A stretch of DNA of 64,000 nucleotides. Source: Providencia sp. Lineage in GTDB: Bacteria; Pseudomonadota; Gammaproteobacteria; Enterobacterales; Enterobacteriaceae. Each line of letters opens with the position of its first letter. Position 1 is the stretch's first letter. The notes beneath the pieces are model-generated. The model did not search any database and was not told where the DNA came from. It saw nothing but the letters and a program-made list of their open reading frames with translations. Location: NCBI RefSeq assembly GCF_003533305.1, contig NZ_DOEH01000019.1:102445-166444 (forward strand), read 5' to 3'. This document shows positions 9,571-18,021 of the stretch, one piece after another. The translations under genes were made by a program, and so were the position numbers.

Positions 9571-11307
9571 GTGATCAGTCAAGAACTTACATGGCAAGGC
9601 CTAATACCTGATTTATCGTCTCTACAAACAGATTTTGTCTCTTCGGCAACACTCGCGCCAACAACGCTATCAGATATTCAACCACGACTATTTGATGGGA
9701 TGCAGCGCTTTGTGAATGAGTCGGATCAAACACGGTTTATGTTTATCAAATCAGATGAAAGTGAGGAATACCTCAGTCTTTTTGCTGATTCAATTCAACC
9801 ATTACTGATAAATTCAAAAACCATTGATGGTGACTATTGCCTATCTGAAGATAAGCAATTATTTCAATGGAAAAATGGCATTAAAAGCCGATTCTCGACA
9901 CAAGCGAGCATTGCCTATCGCCCATGGATTGAACCAGAGCAATTATTTGGCTATATCACGCCAACAATGACACTTGTTCCTGGGCTACTACACCAAATTA
10001 ATGGTGGCGTATTGATCATCGCAGCTAACACGTTAATCGTTCAGCCACTCATGTGGACACGATTAAAAAATATGGTTAATCGTCGTCAATTAGAATGGCT
10101 ACCATTATCTGAAAATCATACCCTTCCAGTTTCCGTTGAACCTCAACCTCTAGAACTGAAAATTATCATCGTAGGAGATAGGTTAGCACTGGAAGAAATT
10201 GAATATAATGATCCTGAGTTATTTAGCCGTGCTATTTATGGTGAATACGAACCCGTTATGTTTTTCGAGGAAGAAGAACAATTATCGCTATGGATGCGTT
10301 ACATTAAATCTATCATTATTTTAAATCAGTTGCCGGATATTGCCGCTGATGGCTGGCCTACATTAATTACTCAAGCAACACGTTACTGCGAAGACAAATT
10401 CAATCTGCCTTTAGATAGTGCTTGGTTAGCACGCCGTCTTATGGATGCCTCACACCATAAAATTGATAACTTAATCACTCGCGATTCATTAACTCAAGCA
10501 GAAGAAAACCGTCTATGGCGTCACAGTTTTATTGCTGAACGCACCTTAGACGATATTTTACAAGATCAAGTCCTTCTTAAAACCGAAGGGGAAGTTATTG
10601 GTCAAATTAATGGATTATCAGTCTTACAGTACCCTGGTCATCCTGAAGCTATCGGTGAACCTTCGCGGATCACCTGTGTCGCACACTTAGGTGATGGCGA
10701 ATTCACAGATGTCGAACGTAAAGCTGAGCTTGGTGGCAATATTCATGCAAAAGGCATGATGATAATGGAAGCCTATTTAAATTATGAGCTGAAATTAGAG
10801 CAACCACAGCCGTTCTCAGCGTCCATTGTGTTTGAGCAATCTTATGGTGAAGTTGATGGCGATAGTGCCTCACTCGCTGAAGTGTGCGCATTTATTAGTG
10901 CTTTATCGCTGCAACCAATCGATCAGCAAATCGCGGTAACGGGTGCAATTGACCAATTTGGTTATGTTCAACCTATTGGTGGTGTAAATGAAAAAATCGA
11001 AGGTTTTTTCGATATCTGTGCTAAACGTGGTTTAACTGGCAACCAAGGTGTTATTATTCCTTTGGCAAATGTTCGTCATTTATGCACTAACAATGACGTT
11101 ATTGAAGCCGTAAAAGAAGGCCAATTCCATATTTGGCCAGTTGAACATGTCGCACAAGCGATTACACAGCTCACTAAGCAACCTTACTTTGAGCAACAAG
11201 CAGATGATGATAGTGTACATCTGTTAGCTTTAATTCAGGAACGTATTCATCAAGCCAATACTCCAGATAAAGCAAGGCTTCCTTGGTTTCTGAAATGGCT
11301 TGGTTGA
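9571..11307 (+). CDS. ycbZ: Lon-like protease YcbZ (LonH)
   Basis: A 578-residue Lon-family protein (586 in E. coli YcbZ). The C-terminal Lon protease domain is intact: Ser432 in DGDSAS and Lys475 in GGVNEK are 43 residues apart, the same spacing as the catalytic dyad of Lon. The N-terminal AAA-like part keeps the LonB-type phrase HQINGGVLII, but the acidic Walker B pair is replaced by Ala-Ala and no Walker A is visible. ATP-independent action is therefore likely, despite the usual name of ATP-dependent protease. Translation starts at GTG 9571. It lies directly upstream of fabA, as in E. coli. Substrates are unknown. Confidence 0.9.
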   Translation: MISQELTWQGLIPDLSSLQTDFVSSATLAPTTLSDIQPRLFDGMQRFVNESDQTRFMFIKSDESEEYLSLFADSIQPLLINSKTIDGDYCLSEDKQLFQWKNGIKSRFSTQASIAYRPWIEPEQLFGYITPTMTLVPGLLHQINGGVLIIAANTLIVQPLMWTRLKNMVNRRQLEWLPLSENHTLPVSVEPQPLELKIIIVGDRLALEEIEYNDPELFSRAIYGEYEPVMFFEEEEQLSLWMRYIKSIIILNQLPDIAADGWPTLITQATRYCEDKFNLPLDSAWLARRLMDASHHKIDNLITRDSLTQAEENRLWRHSFIAERTLDDILQDQVLLKTEGEVIGQINGLSVLQYPGHPEAIGEPSRITCVAHLGDGEFTDVERKAELGGNIHAKGMMIMEAYLNYELKLEQPQPFSASIVFEQSYGEVDGDSASLAEVCAFISALSLQPIDQQIAVTGAIDQFGYVQPIGGVNEKIEGFFDICAKRGLTGNQGVIIPLANVRHLCTNNDVIEAVKEGQFHIWPVEHVAQAITQLTKQPYFEQQADDDSVHLLALIQERIHQANTPDKARLPWFLKWLG

Positions 11308-11316
11308 GTAAAAAAT

Positions 11317-11333
11317 ATCAGATCGGAGTTGTT
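11317..11333 (+). promoter_or_regulatory. FadR-like operator of fabA
   Basis: ATCAGATCGGAGTTGTT resembles the E. coli FadR operator core (TGGTCGGA-type centre) and occupies the same position, immediately before the FabR site. FadR activates fabA in E. coli. Confidence 0.6.
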
Positions 11334-11334
11334 C

Positions 11335-11352
11335 AGCGTACAAGTGTAAGCT
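11335..11352 (+). promoter_or_regulatory. FabR operator of fabA
   Basis: AGCGTACAAGTGTAAGCT is a near-perfect inverted repeat and differs little from the E. coli fabA FabR site (AGCGTAC-N4-GT-AGCT pattern). FabR represses unsaturated-fatty-acid genes there. Confidence 0.72.
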
Positions 11353-11392
11353 ATTCTATGGACCTATACATAATAAAGGCAATCTTAAGAAC

Positions 11393-11911
11393 ATGGTTGA
11401 TAAACGCGAATCCTATACAAAAGATGATTTAGAAGCTTCTGGAAGAGGCGAATTATTTGGAGAAAACGGTCCGCCGTTGCCATCAGGAAATATGTTGATG
11501 ATGGATCGCATCGTCAAAATGACTGAGGATGGCGGTTCATTTAATAAAGGCTATGTCGAAGCTGAGCTTGATATCAATCCTGACCTATGGTTCTTTGCCT
11601 GCCACTTTACTAATGACCCTGTTATGCCAGGTTGTTTAGGCCTTGATGCTATGTGGCAACTGGTTGGTTTTTATCTCGGTTGGCTCGGCGGTGAAGGTAA
11701 AGGTAGAGCACTTGGTGTAGGTGAAGTTAAATTTACCGGACAAGTTCTACCAACGGCTAAAAAAGTCACTTACCGAATCAATTTCAAACGTGTGATTAAC
11801 CGTAAATTGATTATGGGTGTGGCTGATGGCGAAGTCTTAGTTGACGGTAAAGTAATTTATACCGCCTCAGACCTAAAAGTCGGTTTATTTAAAGATACTA
11901 GCGTATTTTAA
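11393..11911 (+). CDS. fabA: 3-hydroxydecanoyl-ACP dehydratase/isomerase FabA
   Basis: Introduces the cis double bond of unsaturated fatty acids by dehydrating 3-hydroxydecanoyl-ACP and isomerising the product. The length of 172 residues equals that of E. coli. The hot-dog-fold active site is visible: His71 in [16 protein letters not shown] and Asp85 in LGLDAMWQ. Conserved [17 protein letters not shown] follows. Expression is probably set by FadR and FabR through the two adjacent operators upstream. It is convergent with rmf across a hairpin. Confidence 0.98.
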   Translation: MVDKRESYTKDDLEASGRGELFGENGPPLPSGNMLMMDRIVKMTEDGGSFNKGYVEAELDINPDLWFFACHFTNDPVMPGCLGLDAMWQLVGFYLGWLGGEGKGRALGVGEVKFTGQVLPTAKKVTYRINFKRVINRKLIMGVADGEVLVDGKVIYTASDLKVGLFKDTSVF

Positions 11912-11935
11912 TTGCCAACTAAGCCTTAAAATGCA

Positions 11936-11957
11936 AACCTCCGCAAATGCGGAGGTT
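11936..11957. terminator. Hairpin between convergent fabA and rmf
   Basis: AACCTCCGC, a 4-base loop, and GCGGAGGTT form a perfect 9-base stem between the two converging genes. It probably terminates both transcripts. Confidence 0.75.
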
Positions 11958-12037
11958 AATAAATTAACAGATTATATTTAGATTAAATATAAAATTACTT
12001 CAGTTATCTAATCTAATAAATCACGGTATATTCTCTT

Positions 12038-12208
12038 TTATACAGTAACAACTGCCCTGTCCTCCATTGCTTTACGCCAACCACCTAACCAATGTGAACG
12101 AGCATCTACTGCCTGATAAGGACATAATTCTTTCGAACGCCCTACTATACCGGCTTGATATCCTCTTGATAAAGCTCTTTCTAAACGATCACGTTTCTGT
12201 CTTTTCAT
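12038..12208 (-). CDS. rmf: Ribosome modulation factor Rmf
   Basis: A 56-codon gene on the minus strand whose product reads MKRQKRDRLERALSRGYQAG at the N-terminus and later LCPYQ and HWLGGWRKAM, matching E. coli Rmf nearly throughout. Rmf binds 70S ribosomes in stationary phase and drives 100S dimer formation (hibernation). The position between fabA and pqiC is the same as in E. coli. A ribosome site GGAAG lies about 8 bases upstream of the ATG. The opposite strand carries a 65-codon open frame that is a shadow. Confidence 0.95.
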   Translation of the reverse strand: MKRQKRDRLERALSRGYQAGIVGRSKELCPYQAVDARSHWLGGWRKAMEDRAVVTV

Positions 12209-12590
12209 GCCTTACTTCCCTCATCATTAAAAATGGAAAAGAAAACAGCACCTACCTTTCGTAATAGGTACCCTATAGGAATAACGCTCTCAGGGTAGAA
12301 AATCAAGTAAAGATTTTAATATAAATGTCATAAATAGTATAAATGTGACTTACACACTCTAATTATTCTAATACATTGAATATATTATAAATAATTATTA
12401 GTTCTTTATTTTTCATCATATTATACGCAATAGATGTGAATTTATGAGTAAACGAAAACGAATTAAAAAACTAATATATTGATGGGATAAAAGAAAATAA
12501 AAAATAGAAAAAATAACAAAAAAATGCACTCCATTTAAATATCAGGAGTGCACTTCAATAACCTAACCTATTAATAACAAATTTTAATCG
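12209..12590. other. AT-rich intergenic region upstream of rmf
   Basis: These 382 bases contain no gene that I can support. The part next to rmf must hold its promoter, and the far end holds the pqiC terminator. Base composition is strongly A+T. Confidence 0.6.
12514..12552 (-). terminator. pqiABC terminator
   Basis: Read on the minus strand: TGCACTCC, a 12-base loop, GGAGTGCA and then a run of T. A good Rho-independent terminator about 40 bases past the pqiC stop. Confidence 0.88.
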
Positions 12591-13145
12591 CTAACGTTTA
12601 ATCACTTCTTTTGCAATACCATCAGCGACTTGTTGCCAACCAAGTGCAAGTGTGCGTACTAGCTCAGGGTAGCCATCTTCTTTTTGTTCTAATTGAACAT
12701 CAAAGTTACGACGAGTGACTTCTTTTCCTTGTGTAAAGGTCCAAAAGCCTTGCACTAAAACAATACCATCATAGCGGCCATTAAAAGCCGTTAAAGTAAT
12801 ATCTAGCGTATCAGGTGAATTTTGTAGCGCCTGTAATGACACCAGCTGTTCAGGTAAGGCTGTTGAAAGCTCACTCACCATGGATTGTCCTAATTGCTGC
12901 TCAAGTGGACTCGCCCATAAATGCGTACTCGCATTACTGTAGCTAACGTCTGAGGTTTGATAGGTTATCCCATTTGAGGTTAATACATCCGACAACATAA
13001 CACGTTGTAACCAAACCTGATTTTTACTCATCACCTCTACATTTTGAACCTTAGAGGATTTCATTGGCAGCTGATAATACATTTTTTCAGGAACGCTACT
13101 ACAAGCCGCCAACATCAAAACAAATAGGGATAATAAATATCTCAT
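12591..13145 (-). CDS. pqiC: Outer-membrane lipoprotein PqiC
   Basis: Lipoprotein of the PqiABC intermembrane lipid-transport system (formerly YmbA, ABC-type transport auxiliary family). The signal peptide ends in the lipobox LAAC, so the mature lipoprotein starts at Cys15. The length is 184 residues. It probably sits in the outer membrane and caps the PqiB tunnel. The start codon overlaps the pqiB stop by one base, showing translational coupling. It is the last gene of the operon and is followed by a strong terminator. Confidence 0.92.
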   Translation of the reverse strand: MRYLLSLFVLMLAACSSVPEKMYYQLPMKSSKVQNVEVMSKNQVWLQRVMLSDVLTSNGITYQTSDVSYSNASTHLWASPLEQQLGQSMVSELSTALPEQLVSLQALQNSPDTLDITLTAFNGRYDGIVLVQGFWTFTQGKEVTRRNFDVQLEQKEDGYPELVRTLALGWQQVADGIAKEVIKR

Positions 13146-14794
13146 TATTTTTTCACTCCTTTCGGCTCAACATCCTTAGTCGGTTCTGCTTCGAAGACTA
13201 ATGCATTACTTTTATTATTCAATGTCCGCAATAATGGCTGAACTTCTCTTAGCACCTGATCTAAGCGTTGCATATTATCAACCATCTTATTATAAGCAGG
13301 AGAACCTGGTTGGAAGCCTTGCATTGCGCGATTCATTTCTTGCAACGTTTTTTGTAAGTCATTTGGCAAATTCTGAAACTCTTTGCTCGCCATCACTTTA
13401 TTCAGTTCAGATAGCATCACATTAGCTTCTTTAATTGTTTTTTGCCCTTCTGCTAGCGTTTGTGTTGTTTGGTTCAACATTGGCTCAATTGGCATATCAT
13501 TAATTTTATCCAATACCGCAATCACTTTTTGCTGTATTTGCGCTAAACCACCACTTGTAGTCGGGATAATTTTATAACCGGCAACGACAGTAGGCCCTTT
13601 ATATTCCCCGGCATTCGGGATGAAATCGAGGTCAATATAAAGTGCGCCCGTCAATAAATTACCTGATTTTAATGAGCCTCTTAATCCTTCTTTCATTGCT
13701 GTCTTCAATTCATTTTTTAAATTGAAATTAGCTCCAACATCTTTTGAGAAACGTTCAGGCTCAATGTGGATTAAGACAGGAATACGGAAATCATTATCCA
13801 ATGATTGATCTAGGCCTGCGGTATAAAAAGGGACCTGTGCGACAGTACCTAGGCGAATACCGCGGAATTCAACAGGTGCACCCGGTTGAAGTCCGCGCAC
13901 TGAATCAGAGAAAAACAACACGAAATCTTGATACTGAGTATATAAAGAATTCTGAATACTACTTTGGCTATCAAATAGTTGGAACTCAGCATTTTCTTTA
14001 ACGCTACTACCCGGAACCCAACCATCTGGCACATCAAAACTCACACCGCCCGTTAATAACGTTGCAATTGAGCCCATTTCAACATGTACCCCTTGGGATG
14101 ACATATCAAAGGCAATTCCGCTATCTTTCCAAAAACGAACGTTAGAGCTAATTAGCTTGTCATAAGGAGCATTGATGAATAATTGATAACGCATATCACG
14201 ATTATTCATATCAAAATTACTGGTTTCGACAGAACCAACACGGTAACCGCGAAATAGAATCGGGTCTCCCGGATTAAGTTGCCCTGCCTTATCACTCATC
14301 AACGTGATACGGATACCTTTTGCATCTGGTGACGCTAAAGGTGGAGTATCCAATAAGGTAAATTCAAAATGCTCTTTGGCAGCGAGTCCTGGTTGCAATT
14401 CAATATATGCACCTGATAACAACGTGCCTAATCCAGTCACGCCATCACGACCAATTGTTGGTTTAACTATCCAAAAAGCAGAATCTGTACGCAGTAGCTC
14501 TTTCATGTCATTATTTAGCCGCGCTTTAATAATTACGCGACTGAAATTGTCATCGAGGGTAACGCTTTCCACAACACCAATATCGACACTGCGACTTTTA
14601 ATTTTCGTTTTACCCGCCTCAATCCCTTCTGCGTTATAAGTTATCAGCGTGACTTCAGGGCCTTGATGGCTATAGTGGTAAAATAGTATCCAAGCACCTA
14701 ATAATACAGTCACAATAGGGATCACCCATACCGGTGACCAGCTTTTTAATTTACTGACTTTGGCGTTGGCCTGTGGTGTTTCTTGATCTGTCAC
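13145..14794 (-). CDS. pqiB: MCE-domain tunnel protein PqiB
   Basis: Periplasm-spanning MCE protein of the Pqi lipid-transport system. It has 549 residues (about 546 in E. coli). There is one N-terminal membrane helix (about residues 22-42, VWVIPIVTVLLGAWILFYHY), then three MCE domains whose starts show as GIEAGKTKIKSRSVDIGVVE, LNPGDPILFRGYRVGSVE and LQPGAPVEFRGIRLGTV. A long helical C-terminal part (about 430-530) forms the tunnel needle in the E. coli structure. The start is GTG, overlapping the pqiA stop by 4 bases (GTGA). Confidence 0.95.
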   Translation of the reverse strand: MTDQETPQANAKVSKLKSWSPVWVIPIVTVLLGAWILFYHYSHQGPEVTLITYNAEGIEAGKTKIKSRSVDIGVVESVTLDDNFSRVIIKARLNNDMKELLRTDSAFWIVKPTIGRDGVTGLGTLLSGAYIELQPGLAAKEHFEFTLLDTPPLASPDAKGIRITLMSDKAGQLNPGDPILFRGYRVGSVETSNFDMNNRDMRYQLFINAPYDKLISSNVRFWKDSGIAFDMSSQGVHVEMGSIATLLTGGVSFDVPDGWVPGSSVKENAEFQLFDSQSSIQNSLYTQYQDFVLFFSDSVRGLQPGAPVEFRGIRLGTVAQVPFYTAGLDQSLDNDFRIPVLIHIEPERFSKDVGANFNLKNELKTAMKEGLRGSLKSGNLLTGALYIDLDFIPNAGEYKGPTVVAGYKIIPTTSGGLAQIQQKVIAVLDKINDMPIEPMLNQTTQTLAEGQKTIKEANVMLSELNKVMASKEFQNLPNDLQKTLQEMNRAMQGFQPGSPAYNKMVDNMQRLDQVLREVQPLLRTLNNKSNALVFEAEPTKDVEPKGVKK

Positions 14795-16065
14795 CCGATG
14801 ACTCCTTCTTGTTCAACAGTTTTTACTGTATTTCTTTTTTCACTGCGATCCCATGTCAATCTTGGATCAAACGTCATCGCGGCAAACATCGTTAAAATAA
14901 CAACGACACCAAAGAAAATCACACCCTGTGCAGGGACGATACTCATTAACTGCCCCATTTGAACTAATGCGGCTAAAATAGTGATAACAAATACGTCAAT
15001 CATTGACCAACGACCAACATACTCCACCATTTCATAAATAAAATGCATACGATGCGGATCTCTATTGCCATAGCCTTTTGAATCAAGGCATAGCCACGCA
15101 ATACTTATCATTTTCAATGATGGCACCATAATACTGGCAATAAAAATAATTAAAGCCACAGGATAGGAACCATCTTCCCACAGTAATATCACACCATCCA
15201 TAATGGTTGAATGCAAATCACTACCTAAGGTATTCGTTGTCATGACAGGCAATACATTCGCAGGAATATAAAGCAAAATTGAGGTTAATAATAGTGCCCA
15301 AGTCCATTGTATACTTTGATGTTTTCGAACGGCCCCATGTGCGTAACAACGCGTACATTGCGATTGCTCTGCCGGTAAAATTGCCGTGCAAACAAGGCAT
15401 AACCTGACACCTTGGCTAATTCCGGTTTGCCCAACTTTCAATTTTTTATCCAGCAAAGGCGCCGCTTCAATTCGATTCCATAACCAATGGCGGTCAAGGC
15501 ACTGAAATGCCCTGACTTGTAACATGCAAAATAAGCAATAAGGGATAAAACTCAGCCCGACACCAATATCACCATAAGCAATTAATTTTACAAAGCTGAC
15601 TAATACACCCGCTAAAAATATCTCAGCCATGCACCATGTTTTCATCTGAAATAAGATGCGTGTTATCCACACTTTTAGTCTCTTAGGGATATGCACTTGC
15701 AACCCTAAGAGAATAATCGTCACCATACAAAATGCAGGGATGACAAGTGAAAAAAACAAGAAAAACAAAGCTAAACCGCTATAGCGGGTTGTCGAGATAA
15801 TTTCAATGATTTGAAAAAGAGAGATCTCATTTTCAATACCCGCCGCGCCCATTTTCACAAAAGGAAATAGACAAGCAACAAATAGCATCGCTAGTGCGCT
15901 AAATGCATAAGCTGCTGGTTGCTTGTAAGGGTATCGCCACTTTGAAATTAACGTTGTATCACAGCGTGGACAAGTCGCTTTACTGCCCTGTTCCAATTCA
16001 GGAACGGCAATCAGCATGTCACACTGTGTACAAAGTACATGTTCATGAGACTCATGAGAACACAA
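14791..16065 (-). CDS. pqiA: Inner-membrane protein PqiA
   Basis: Integral membrane partner of PqiB, 424 residues with about eight membrane helices in two homologous halves. Each half begins with a rubredoxin-like zinc ribbon: CTQCDML...CPRC near the N-terminus and CLVCTAIL...CTRC in the middle. FQMKTWCMAEIFLAGVLVSF is the conserved signature (PqiA/YebS family). The start is a TTG: GAGGAG lies 10 bases upstream and the product MCSHESHEH aligns with the E. coli start, while no in-frame ATG is near. In E. coli the operon responds to paraquat through SoxS. Confidence 0.92.
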   Translation of the reverse strand: MCSHESHEHVLCTQCDMLIAVPELEQGSKATCPRCDTTLISKWRYPYKQPAAYAFSALAMLFVACLFPFVKMGAAGIENEISLFQIIEIISTTRYSGLALFFLFFSLVIPAFCMVTIILLGLQVHIPKRLKVWITRILFQMKTWCMAEIFLAGVLVSFVKLIAYGDIGVGLSFIPYCLFCMLQVRAFQCLDRHWLWNRIEAAPLLDKKLKVGQTGISQGVRLCLVCTAILPAEQSQCTRCYAHGAVRKHQSIQWTWALLLTSILLYIPANVLPVMTTNTLGSDLHSTIMDGVILLWEDGSYPVALIIFIASIMVPSLKMISIAWLCLDSKGYGNRDPHRMHFIYEMVEYVGRWSMIDVFVITILAALVQMGQLMSIVPAQGVIFFGVVVILTMFAAMTFDPRLTWDRSEKRNTVKTVEQEGVIG

Positions 16066-16100
16066 GGTATTGTCTCTCCTCTTTATTTCAAATCGTTATC

Positions 16101-18008
16101 TCAACCGTTTTTCTGTAATTCAAGCTCTTGCCAACGATCAAACGCTTGCTCTAATTCTTGCTCTTTTTCAGCCAGAGAGCTCAAGGTTTTTTCTGTAACA
16201 TCATGAGGTTGATTAAAGAAATCAGCATCGCCAATTTTGGCCTGAAGCGCTTCAACTTCGGATTCAAGTTGCTCTAATTTTGCTGGTAGTAACTCTAATT
16301 CACGCAGCAAATTGTAGCTTAACTTATTCACTTTCTTTGTTGGCTCTTTTGGCTTAACACTTTTTTCTGGCGCAGCGACTTTACTGTTTTGTTCAGGCTT
16401 TAAACTCACAGTTTGTGCTCTTTGTTGCTGAGCATCAAAATATCCGCCCGCAAAACGCTTAATTACGCCATTGCCTTCAAAAATCCAGCACTCTGTCACA
16501 CTGTTATCAACAAATTCACGGTCATGGCTGACCAACAACACAGTACCTTGATAACTATCAACTAATTCTTCAAGTAGCTCTAATGTTTCTACATCAAGGT
16601 CATTAGTTGGCTCATCGAGGATCAATAAATTACTTGGTTTTAAAAATAAACGGGCAAGTAATAAACGATTACGCTCACCACCGGACAATGCTCTCACTGG
16701 TGTCATGGCACGTTTTGGCGGGAACATAAAGTCTTGTAAATAACCTAAAACATGGCGCGGTTTACCGTTAACCATGACTTCTTGCTTACCTTCAGCAAGG
16801 TTATCCATCACGGTTTTATCTGGGTCAAGTGCAGCACGATGTTGGTCAAAATAGGCAACTTCAAGTTTAGTACCACAATGTACTCGACCACTATCTGCCT
16901 GTAAATCACCAAGCATCAAACGTAGCAAAGTTGTTTTACCACATCCATTTGGCCCCACTAGCGCAATTTTGTCTCCACGCATAACTTGCGCAGAAAAATC
17001 ATTGACGAGTACTTTATTATCAATTTGATAATTCACGTTTTCCATTTCAAACACAATTTTGCCTGAACGGGCAGCTTCGCCAACTTGCATGCGTGCAGTT
17101 CCCATTACTTCACGGCGCTCGGAACGCTCGACTCGCAAGGCTTTCAGTGCACGAACACGACCTTCATTACGCGTACGTCTCGCTTTAATCCCTTGGCGGA
17201 TCCAAGTTTCTTCTTGTGCTAGCTTGCGATCAAACTCAGCATTTTGCATTTCTTCTACGCGCAGAGCTTCTTCTTTACTCAACAAGTAGTTGTCATAATC
17301 ACCCGGCCATGACGCTAATTGTCCTCGGTCTAAATCGATAATACGAGTTGCCATATTACGAATAAAAGAACGGTCATGGGAAATAAATACGATACTACCT
17401 TGGAAATCTTTTAAGAAATTTTCCAACCATAAAATAGTTTCGATATCTAAGTGGTTCGTTGGCTCATCAAGGAACAATACGCGAGGATTACTCACCAGCG
17501 CACGACCTAAAGCCGCTTTACGCAACCACCCACCCGAAAGTGAAGACAGCTCAGCATCTCCCGGTAAACCTAGTTTCTTTAGAACGTCCTCAATACGAGA
17601 ATCGAGTAGCCATAAATTACGGTTATCTAGAATTTCTTGAACTTCAGATAATTTATTTAAATTTTTCTCACTCGGGTCTTCTTCAACCAATTTTAAGATG
17701 TGGTGATAATCTTTTAAATATTGTGCTTGTTCAGCGACGCCTTCAGCAACAAAATCATAAATAGTCCCTTCAACGTTACGCGGAGGGTCTTGTTGCAAAC
17801 GTGCCACAATAAGATCTTGTTCATAAATTAGCTGACCATCATCAAGAGGTTGCTCTTTAGTCAGCACTCTCATCAACGTTGATTTGCCCGCACCATTACG
17901 GCCAACTAAACAAACTCGCTCATTATCTTCAATATGTATTTCTGTGTTATCAAGTAGTGGTGCATCACTAAAAGCAAGGTATGCACCAGACAAATTAATT
18001 AAAGCCAT
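16101..18008 (-). CDS. uup: ABC-F ATPase Uup
   Basis: Soluble ABC-F protein with two nucleotide-binding domains; in E. coli Uup affects ribosome function, transposon excision and branched-DNA handling. It has 635 residues, the same as E. coli. Walker A motifs are GRNGAGKSTLM (about residue 38) and GPNGCGKTTLL (about 353); signatures are LSGGWLRKA and LSGGERNRLLLARL; Walker B motifs are VLFLDEPTNHLD and LLILDEPTNDLD. A C-terminal coiled coil (about 555-635) binds DNA in E. coli. The rlmKL gene lies 13 bases upstream in the same direction, suggesting co-transcription. Confidence 0.96.
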   Translation of the reverse strand: MALINLSGAYLAFSDAPLLDNTEIHIEDNERVCLVGRNGAGKSTLMRVLTKEQPLDDGQLIYEQDLIVARLQQDPPRNVEGTIYDFVAEGVAEQAQYLKDYHHILKLVEEDPSEKNLNKLSEVQEILDNRNLWLLDSRIEDVLKKLGLPGDAELSSLSGGWLRKAALGRALVSNPRVLFLDEPTNHLDIETILWLENFLKDFQGSIVFISHDRSFIRNMATRIIDLDRGQLASWPGDYDNYLLSKEEALRVEEMQNAEFDRKLAQEETWIRQGIKARRTRNEGRVRALKALRVERSERREVMGTARMQVGEAARSGKIVFEMENVNYQIDNKVLVNDFSAQVMRGDKIALVGPNGCGKTTLLRLMLGDLQADSGRVHCGTKLEVAYFDQHRAALDPDKTVMDNLAEGKQEVMVNGKPRHVLGYLQDFMFPPKRAMTPVRALSGGERNRLLLARLFLKPSNLLILDEPTNDLDVETLELLEELVDSYQGTVLLVSHDREFVDNSVTECWIFEGNGVIKRFAGGYFDAQQQRAQTVSLKPEQNSKVAAPEKSVKPKEPTKKVNKLSYNLLRELELLPAKLEQLESEVEALQAKIGDADFFNQPHDVTEKTLSSLAEKEQELEQAFDRWQELELQKNG

Positions 18009-18021
18009 TGATTCTTATCCT

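Noticed and set aside
12067..12264. 65-codon plus-strand open frame
   Set aside because: It is antisense to rmf, whose product is clearly recognisable on the other strand.
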